This document shows positions 26,431 to 32,071 of a stretch of DNA of 32,071 nt, in pieces (the stretch's first letter is position 1; each line of letters starts with the position of its first letter). The DNA comes from Ignavibacteria bacterium (GTDB lineage Bacteria > Bacteroidota > Ignavibacteria > Tepidaquicellales > OLB5), in NCBI GenBank assembly GCA_019912545.1, contig JAIOIK010000039.1:1-32071 (forward strand), given 5' to 3'. Made by a program: the position numbers and the translations under genes. The notes beneath the pieces were generated by a model. The model had not been told where the DNA came from, did not search any database, and saw only the letters and a list, made by a program, of their open reading frames with translations.

Positions 26431-27195
26431 TCATGCTCCTGTCCCCAGGTATGCTTCTATGACTTTCGGATTTTTCTGGATTTCTTCAGGTTTGCCTTCT
26501 GCAATTTTCTTGCCATAATCAAGTACATATATTCTTTCGCAAATGCCCATAACTACGTTCATATCATGCTCTACAAGTAATATAGAAATATTGAATTTAT
26601 CCTTTACTTTCTGAATCAATTTCATGAGGTCTTTTTTTTCACTGGGATTCATACCTGCAGCAGGTTCATCAAGCAAAAGCAGCTTAGGTTTTGTAGCAAG
26701 TGCCCTGACGATCTCGAGTTTTCTCTGGTCGCCATAAGGCAGATTCTTTGCATATTCATCAGCATCCACATGCAAGTCGAACATTTCAAGCATTTCGTTG
26801 ATATCTGTATCAATTTGTTTTTCTTCAGCATGGTATCCGCCAAGATGAATTACTGAACTGAACAAACGCGATTTACAGCTATTATTGTATGAAATCCTGA
26901 CATTATCTTTAACCGTCAGGCTTGGGCATAGCCTTATGTTCTGGAAAGTCCTTGCAATGCCTTTGTGTGTTACTTCATATGGCTTATACTTAACAATACT
27001 CTCATCGTTAAAGAGCACATCGCCTTCAGTCGGGTCATAAACACCGGTCACAATATTGAAAACAGTAGTTTTGCCTGCGCCGTTTGGACCAATAAGCCCA
27101 ACAAGTTCATGATTACCAATTTCAGCGTCAAATGAATCAACTGCAGTTAGACCGCCGAATCTGATCGTACAATTATCTAGTTTGAGTAAGCTCAA
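26431..27195 (-). CDS. livG: Branched-chain amino acid ABC transporter ATP-binding protein LivG-type
   Basis: Second ATPase of the Liv-type importer. Walker A GPNGAGKTT is near residue 36, the signature-equivalent region LPYGDQRKLEIVRAL near 160 and Walker B LLLLDEPAAGMNPSE near 180, then VEHDMNVVMGICERIYVLDYG. GIARTFQNIRLCPSLTV is a LivG-type Q-loop region. Length 254 aa. The start is TTG at 27195, six bases downstream of livM, and livF follows closely, indicating one operon. Confidence 0.93.
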   Translation of the reverse strand: MSLLKLDNCTIRFGGLTAVDSFDAEIGNHELVGLIGPNGAGKTTVFNIVTGVYDPTEGDVLFNDESIVKYKPYEVTHKGIARTFQNIRLCPSLTVKDNVRISYNNSCKSRLFSSVIHLGGYHAEEKQIDTDINEMLEMFDLHVDADEYAKNLPYGDQRKLEIVRALATKPKLLLLDEPAAGMNPSEKKDLMKLIQKVKDKFNISILLVEHDMNVVMGICERIYVLDYGKKIAEGKPEEIQKNPKVIEAYLGTGA

Positions 27196-27201
27196 TTATT
27201 G

Positions 27202-28257
27202 TTATTCTATTTTTTTGTCAGGTTCCTGATTTTCTGCGATCTTTTTCTTCTTATGCAGCTTGATGCCAAACAAACCCTGCGGCCTTAGGATCATCATAAT
27301 TATCAACAATAAGGCATAGATTATCATTCTGTATTGCTGAATATCCCTTAATAGTTCTGGCAAGACAGTTAGTATTATGGCTGCCAATACAACACCGAAA
27401 GTACTTCCCATTCCTCCCAGAATAACCATCGCAACGATCTCTACCGAGCGGAGGAAGTTGAAATCTTCAGGGTTGATATACTGCAGGAAATGTGCATACA
27501 ACCCGCCTGCAACACCGGCAAAAAAAGCACCGATTATAAATGCTGTGACCTTGAACCTTGTAGTATTAATGCCCATTGCCTCGGCAACGATTTCATCGTC
27601 TTTCACGGCGATAAATCCGCGTCCGTATGTTGAGCGCATCAAGTTTGTAATTCCGAAAATTATTACAGCTACGATCAAAAATGTCCAGAAGAAATCGGTG
27701 AACTTAGGCACTTCGTAGAATATATATTTCATACTGCTTAGCTCAGGAACCATTTCAAGGCTCTTCACTCCGTTATCATAAACATATATACCGCGGAATC
27801 CCTGCGATGCGCCGATAAAATCCAGGTTCTGAATTACCACACGAATAATTTCGCTGAATCCTAAAGTTGTTATTGCGAGATAATCACCCTTAAGTCTTAA
27901 AGATGGCACTCCTACTATCACACCAACAATTGCAGCTCCTGCGCCGCCGATCAGCAGCACGCCAATAAACCAGATAGCCCTGCCAATTGTACCGTCCCCT
28001 AAAACCGCAAGCAGGTTGGGAGCGAAGTACGCGCTCAGCGCAGCCGAAACATATGCGCCTATTGCCATAAATCCCGCATGCCCTAAGGAAAACTGCCCGG
28101 TATATCCGTTAATCAGATTCAGGCTTGTTGCCAGAACAATGTTGATTCCGCAATAAATGATTATTTGATAGTAGTATGAGTTTATTGAGCTTGAAAAAAG
28201 GTTAACCACAAATATCAAAGCAACCGAAATCAGGAATAGTATCTTGGTATTTTTCAC
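27202..28257 (-). CDS. livM: Branched-chain amino acid ABC transporter permease LivM-type
   Basis: Inner-membrane permease of a Liv-type importer, 351 aa with about nine hydrophobic segments. Family features include NGYTGQFSLGHAGFMAIGAY near residue 50, SLRLKGDYLAITTLGFSEI near 125, the coupling segment GRGFIAVKDDEIVAEAMGIN near 214 and GGMGSTFGVVLAA near 280. It starts with GTG at 28257 and leads the livM-livG-livF operon. The companion permease livH and a substrate-binding protein are not beside it. Confidence 0.92.
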   Translation of the reverse strand: MKNTKILFLISVALIFVVNLFSSSINSYYYQIIIYCGINIVLATSLNLINGYTGQFSLGHAGFMAIGAYVSAALSAYFAPNLLAVLGDGTIGRAIWFIGVLLIGGAGAAIVGVIVGVPSLRLKGDYLAITTLGFSEIIRVVIQNLDFIGASQGFRGIYVYDNGVKSLEMVPELSSMKYIFYEVPKFTDFFWTFLIVAVIIFGITNLMRSTYGRGFIAVKDDEIVAEAMGINTTRFKVTAFIIGAFFAGVAGGLYAHFLQYINPEDFNFLRSVEIVAMVILGGMGSTFGVVLAAIILTVLPELLRDIQQYRMIIYALLLIIMMILRPQGLFGIKLHKKKKIAENQEPDKKIE

Positions 28258-28431
28258 GTAATCCTTAACAAAATGAATTAAATTAACCTTTTTACATCAC
28301 ATTATACACAAAATTAAGCAAATTAAGGTAATTTTCAAAGGTTATTAGGATTAAATACTTCAAAAACTTAAAATTTTGAAACTTATTTTCTTAAAGTATA
28401 GTTTTACATCTTAGAAAGGTATTGTATTGTT

Positions 28432-28447
28432 TTACAAAAAACTGTAA
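28432..28447. promoter_or_regulatory. Small inverted repeat upstream of the metal-efflux locus
   Basis: TTACA (28432-28436) and TGTAA (28443-28447) are separated by AAAAAC. GTTTTACA occurs twice, at 28401 and 28429. The site sits just upstream of the Cys-rich protein start in the livM-divergent intergenic region (28258-28455). It might be an operator for a metal-responsive repressor. The match is short and could be chance in AT-rich DNA. Confidence 0.25.
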
Positions 28448-28455
28448 GTTTATTA

Positions 28456-28854
28456 GTGATAAAAACAGTCAGAAAATGTTTGATTCCCGGCTTAGCATTA
28501 ATGCTAATCTTATCTAATTTCAGTTATGCAACTAATTTGATGTTTTGCCAAATGAGTGGTGCTGATCAAGTATGCCAATGCGATCGGAATAATGAGAAAG
28601 ATTACAGTGGTCTCAGCCTGACAAAAGAGAAATCTAAATGCTGCACTGAAGAAACAACTGAGCTTTCTAATACCAACAACCTATTATCATTTAAAACTGA
28701 ACTACCCCAGGATATAACTTCATTAGGCTCTCTTGCTGACAATTACTCTATTGATGTAAGTCCTAATCATATTGGATTTGTAAAAATAATTTTCGATAAA
28801 CCCCATTACCCTAATTTAGATATTCCGACTTTGACCTCCTCGCTTCTCATTTAA
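28456..28854 (+). CDS. Small exported cysteine-rich protein (HYC_CC_PP-like)
   Basis: The 132-aa protein begins with GTG at 28456 and has a signal peptide (about residues 1-25, ending FSYA). The mature part has Cys31 in NLMFCQMSG, Cys40 and Cys42 in a CQC, and a vicinal pair Cys62-Cys63. This resembles the small HYC_CC_PP-type proteins often found beside TolC/Cus metal-efflux genes in Bacteroidota, although the HYC triplet is changed to MFC. The spaced thiols could bind metal, but no function is established. It precedes the TolC and CusB genes on the same strand. Confidence 0.6.
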   Translation: MIKTVRKCLIPGLALMLILSNFSYATNLMFCQMSGADQVCQCDRNNEKDYSGLSLTKEKSKCCTEETTELSNTNNLLSFKTELPQDITSLGSLADNYSIDVSPNHIGFVKIIFDKPHYPNLDIPTLTSSLLI

Positions 28855-28856
28855 CT

Positions 28857-28938
28857 TAATCTCAATTCGTTTATTGGCTTTACTGTAGAATAATTTTTAT
28901 CTGAAATTATTTTATTTATTTTTTTTTAATTGAGATTA
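28857..28938 (+). repeat. 11-bp inverted repeat across the leader of the TolC-family gene
   Basis: TAATCTCAATT (28857-28867) and AATTGAGATTA (28928-28938) are exact reverse complements about 60 bp apart. The spacer is AT-rich and ends in a run of T residues. The right arm ends 8 bases before the ATG at 28946. It could form a long-range stem over the ribosome-binding region or mark protein binding. Confidence 0.5.
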
Positions 28939-28945
28939 TGAGATC

Positions 28946-30355
28946 ATGCCTAAATACATATTAGCATTTATAACATTGTTTGCAGCAATTACAGGTAATA
29001 CATATCCGCAAAACGGATTTGATTCTTATCTGCAAAAAGACTCCGTTTATAGATATTATCCATCATTAAGAGCCCTGGATTCTTTGCTATCTATTCAAAC
29101 GAACGGGAGCCGGAACGATACGGCGTTCTATAATTCTTATGGAAAAGCCGAGACTGTTACTTTAAGCCAGTTACTTTTCGCCGCTATGAACAACAATCCT
29201 GTTTTAAGCTCTATGCAGACAAGTATTGATGTGAATAACTTCCAGGCAGAAGGAAAATCCTACCTTCCAGACCCCATGTTTGAGTTTGAGCTTGATGATA
29301 TAATGAGTGATTTCAAGAAAGTTGGGATGATAAATTTTTATCTATCGCAAATGTTTCCTTTCCCCGGGAAACTCTCTCTTGAAAAGAAGGCTGTCCTGAA
29401 TTCAAAATCGATGATGCAGAGCGAAAGACTTTCTATGGCTGTGGATATAATGAATATGGTAAAGATGAACTATTATGATCTGTTTTTGTTCAGCAGGAAG
29501 ATCCGGATAAACAATGACGATCAGCTTATAATGAAAACATTCATAACGGCAGCAGAATCGCAATATATGGTGGGTAAAGGTATGCAGCAGGAAGTGTTCA
29601 AGTCACAGATTGAAATGTCAAGACTCAAAAATGAAGAATTCATTTTAACTCAGCAGCGGAAAAATGTCTATTCTGAACTTACCAAACTGACAAAATTAGT
29701 TATTGACGAAAACACAAAGATCAATTTTGCAGATATTGATATAGAGTATCTACTGGACCAGGATAATTTTTCTATTAACAGTTCTAAAACTGAAAAACTG
29801 GTAGATTATGCCTTCGATCACAGGGCGGACCTGAAGACTCTTCGGAATAAAATAGTTATGAATCAAACAGATCTTGAAATGGCTAAGATCAACAGGCTTC
29901 CGGATTTCAACTTAAAGCTTGGATATAAAATCCTTCCTTTTGAAGAAAGAAACGCATTTGCCGTAATGGTCGGTATAAATCTTCCTTTCGCACCTTGGAG
30001 CAGTGGGAAATATGATAATGATATAATGAGAAGTGAAGTAAAAATAAAAAGTACTGCACAGGAGTATGATTCTAAAAGAAATGACATAAGGAATGAAATA
30101 ACGACAATTGTAAATAATATGAATTCGCTCAAGGAATCAATGAATTTTTACCATGGCGTGCAGATGCCTCAAACTGAAAATACAATGAAATCGGCGCAAT
30201 ATTCATATGAAACGAACATGGGCGGATTCCTTGAACTGCTGGATGCATACAGAATGTACCAGGAAGCGAAACTAATGTACTACGAATCTGTAAACATGTA
30301 TTTGAAAATGATAGCAGAACTTGAAAAAGCAACAGGTTTAAACCTGAAAAAATAA
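28946..30355 (+). CDS. TolC-family outer-membrane efflux protein (CusC-like)
   Basis: Outer-membrane channel of a tripartite efflux system. The 469-aa protein has a signal peptide (MPKYILAFITLFAAITGNTY) and the long alternating helical repeats of the TolC/OEP family. SQLLFAAMNNNPVLSSMQTS near residue 75 and AKINRLPDFNLKLGYKI near 313 mark the two repeats. The segment GFLELLDAYRMYQEAKLMYYES near the end is typical. The adjacent CusB-type adaptor with a metal-binding domain points to heavy-metal efflux rather than drug efflux. Confidence 0.92.
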   Translation: MPKYILAFITLFAAITGNTYPQNGFDSYLQKDSVYRYYPSLRALDSLLSIQTNGSRNDTAFYNSYGKAETVTLSQLLFAAMNNNPVLSSMQTSIDVNNFQAEGKSYLPDPMFEFELDDIMSDFKKVGMINFYLSQMFPFPGKLSLEKKAVLNSKSMMQSERLSMAVDIMNMVKMNYYDLFLFSRKIRINNDDQLIMKTFITAAESQYMVGKGMQQEVFKSQIEMSRLKNEEFILTQQRKNVYSELTKLTKLVIDENTKINFADIDIEYLLDQDNFSINSSKTEKLVDYAFDHRADLKTLRNKIVMNQTDLEMAKINRLPDFNLKLGYKILPFEERNAFAVMVGINLPFAPWSSGKYDNDIMRSEVKIKSTAQEYDSKRNDIRNEITTIVNNMNSLKESMNFYHGVQMPQTENTMKSAQYSYETNMGGFLELLDAYRMYQEAKLMYYESVNMYLKMIAELEKATGLNLKK

Positions 30356-30372
30356 AAGTATTAAAAGTTAAT

Positions 30373-31749
30373 ATGAATAAAACCACAAAAATTCTAATTG
30401 CAGTTCTTGCCGTAATTCTGATTATCGGTGGCGGATATTGGGTATTTACAGCTTTTATAAAAAAGGATAGCACGGAATCATCTGAGAAAGAAATTTATAC
30501 CTGCCCAATGCATCCGCAAATTATACAGGATAGGCCCGGTCAATGTCCAATATGCGGAATGGACCTCGTGAAGAAAAATCAGATTGATAAAGAAGTTGAG
30601 TCAACTGACCATTCACTTGGAGAAGTGAATGTGAGTTCCGTTAAACTTTCCCCCTCGCAGCAGGTTTTAGCTAATGTGCAGGTTGAGAAAGTGCGGACAA
30701 TGCAGTTTCAGGGTGAGAAGACATTCAACGGATATGTAAAGATTAATGAAACAAAGTTTGCCCACATTTCTACTGCGGTATCAGGGAAAATAGTTAACAT
30801 GTTCGTAAATTTTGAAGGACAGATGGTAAAGAAAGGGCAGAAAGTACTTGAAATATATTCCCCTGAACTGGTTTCTACTCAAAAGGAGTATCTGCTTGCC
30901 CTTGATAACTTTAACCAGGTTAAAACGAGCGGTAACACACTTGCAACAGACCAGGCACAAAGTCTTGTAAATGCCGCAAGGGAAAGACTGATATTATGGG
31001 AAATGACCCGCGGACAAATTGAGGAACTTGAAAAAAGCCGCGATGTAAAGACGACCACTATCCAATATTCAAAATACACAGGGATTGTTACCAAAAAATA
31101 TGTTCATGTTGGTCATTGGGCTATGGCCGGGGAGGATATTTATGATGTAGCTGATCTGTCTACAGTGTGGGTAGTTGCAAACGTGTACGAATCTGATATT
31201 CAATATATCAAAAGCGGGCAGACTGCACAAATATATTCAACTGCTTATCCTGATGAAGTAATTGGGGCTAAAATAAATTTCATAAATCCAATTTTCAATC
31301 CCGAGTCCAGAACTCTCGAGGTTCGTATTGATGTTTCCAATAAGGATATGAAACTGAAGCCAGACATGTATTTAAAAGTTAAGATCAACACATATGCTAC
31401 ACAGTCAGTTGGAGTTCCGAAAAATGCAGTTATCAGAACCGGTGATCATAATTATGTATATATTGAAAAGGAAAAAGGAGTCTATGAACCTATAGAAGTT
31501 CAAATAGGATATGAGCAGGACGGCTATTATGCTATTACCTCCGGGCTGAATGATGGTGATCTTGTTGTTACCTCCGGGGGCTTCCTGATAGACAGCGAAA
31601 CGCAGATACAGAAAGGATTTACATCCGGACATGAAAAACACACCGATAATCCTGTAAAAGAGGATAAAGATGGACTGAAGATCAACCCTGGGCAGGATAT
31701 TTTAAAGGATCTTAAAGAGAAAAACCAAACAGATGAACATAAACATTAA
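30373..31749 (+). CDS. Heavy-metal efflux RND periplasmic adaptor subunit (CusB-like) with N-terminal metal-binding domain
   Basis: Membrane-fusion protein linking an RND pump to the TolC channel, probably for copper/silver or another soft metal. Residues 7-29 form the membrane anchor or signal. A heavy-metal-binding domain follows with C44, M46, H47, C58, C61 and M63 (YTCPMHPQIIQDRPGQCPIC). The barrel-sandwich and beta-barrel regions are seen around AHISTAVSGKIVNMFVNFEG, VADLSTVWVVANVYESDI and VTSGGFLIDSETQIQ. The C-terminus is charged and His-ending. It begins 17 bases after the TolC gene. The RND pump is not in the window up to its end. Confidence 0.93.
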   Translation: MNKTTKILIAVLAVILIIGGGYWVFTAFIKKDSTESSEKEIYTCPMHPQIIQDRPGQCPICGMDLVKKNQIDKEVESTDHSLGEVNVSSVKLSPSQQVLANVQVEKVRTMQFQGEKTFNGYVKINETKFAHISTAVSGKIVNMFVNFEGQMVKKGQKVLEIYSPELVSTQKEYLLALDNFNQVKTSGNTLATDQAQSLVNAARERLILWEMTRGQIEELEKSRDVKTTTIQYSKYTGIVTKKYVHVGHWAMAGEDIYDVADLSTVWVVANVYESDIQYIKSGQTAQIYSTAYPDEVIGAKINFINPIFNPESRTLEVRIDVSNKDMKLKPDMYLKVKINTYATQSVGVPKNAVIRTGDHNYVYIEKEKGVYEPIEVQIGYEQDGYYAITSGLNDGDLVVTSGGFLIDSETQIQKGFTSGHEKHTDNPVKEDKDGLKINPGQDILKDLKEKNQTDEHKH

Positions 31750-31772
31750 TTCATAATTAAATATCTATAAAA

Positions 31773-32071
31773 ATGAAAATACTAAAATTAACATCCCCGA
31801 TTATCTTATTCTTCATATTTGTTTTCTCAGTTACGGGCTGCGGGAAAAAGGAAAATGAAGTTAAAGATAATAAACAATCTACAGAAATGAAAAATGATGA
31901 AAAAACAGGCGATATGAAAGATGCAGGCAAAATGGTCAATGATGGTAAGTACTTCTGCCCTATGCATCCTGCTCAGCAAACAGATGACCCTGCCGTTAAA
32001 TGCCCGATCTGTAAGATGAAGCTAAACTCAAAGACCGACTATAACAAAAAAATGAGCGAGGAGCACGAGGC
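31773..32071 (+). CDS. Lipoprotein with heavy-metal-binding (YHS/HMBD-type) motif, partial at window end
   Basis: ATG at 31773 opens a frame that runs off the window after 99 codons. The N-terminus is a lipoprotein signal with lipobox VTGC (Cys23). A Lys/Asp/Glu/Met-rich linker follows. A metal-binding motif then repeats that of the preceding adaptor: C62, M64, H65, C77, C80 and M82 (YFCPMHPAQQTDDPAVKCPI). Position after the CusB-like gene suggests a periplasmic metal-capture protein of the same system. The fuller length and C-terminal domains are unknown. Confidence 0.85.
   Translation, partial: MKILKLTSPIILFFIFVFSVTGCGKKENEVKDNKQSTEMKNDEKTGDMKDAGKMVNDGKYFCPMHPAQQTDDPAVKCPICKMKLNSKTDYNKKMSEEHE

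Overview
This is a bacterial chromosomal window, AT-rich with tightly packed operons. The gene families (zinc-type L36 and S4, L17 with a lysine-rich tail, a DUF721/DciA gene between recF and gyrB, S23-type four-helix-bundle protein, LVIVD-type propeller, CusCB with HMBD domains) and the very frequent TTG starts fit the Bacteroidota/Chlorobiota/Ignavibacteriota side of bacteria. An Ignavibacteria-like organism is my best guess; it is an inference from gene content, not a computed placement.

Layout. (1) 1-6134, plus strand: the end of the spc operon and the alpha operon (possible rpmD tail, terminator hairpin, rplO, secY, map, infA, rpmJ, rpsM, rpsK, rpsD, rpoA, rplQ), followed by engB (6172-6765). 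(2) 6784-8857: a class V aminotransferase and a short D-3-phosphoglycerate-dehydrogenase-like gene, a likely serine-biosynthesis pair. (3) 8914-13593: replication block dnaN-recF-dciA-gyrB without an adjacent dnaA. (4) 13597-18437: envelope and replication genes (outer-membrane barrel, uppP, lipoprotein-like cyclophilin, holA), then an ECF sigma factor with a membrane-anchored partner. (5) 18498-20526, minus strand: tig-clpP, convergent with region 4. (6) 20672-22642, plus strand: anmK and an SDR oxidoreductase. (7) 22643-28257, minus strand: LVIVD propeller protein, class I aminotransferase, S23-like four-helix-bundle gene, and livM-livG-livF. This part is rich in small repeats. (8) 28456-end, plus strand: heavy-metal (probably copper/silver) efflux locus with a small secreted Cys-rich protein, a TolC-type channel, a CusB-type adaptor with an N-terminal metal-binding domain, and a lipoprotein with the same metal-binding motif that runs off the window.

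Regions 1-5 are mostly conventional core genes. The non-routine structure is in 21.8-25.7 kb. There, several layers of short repeats are nested in one another: a GNRA-loop palindrome that forms the last codons of anmK; a MITE-like 114-bp element with 15-bp terminal inverted repeats, one of them interrupted by an 18-nt GC-rich palindrome; a degenerate 7-nt (TCCGAAA-type) tract interrupted by a related 19-nt palindrome; and a four-helix-bundle gene framed by inverted heptad tracts, with an in-frame stop near its family N-terminus. No CRISPR array, rRNA, tRNA, transposase or phage gene was seen.
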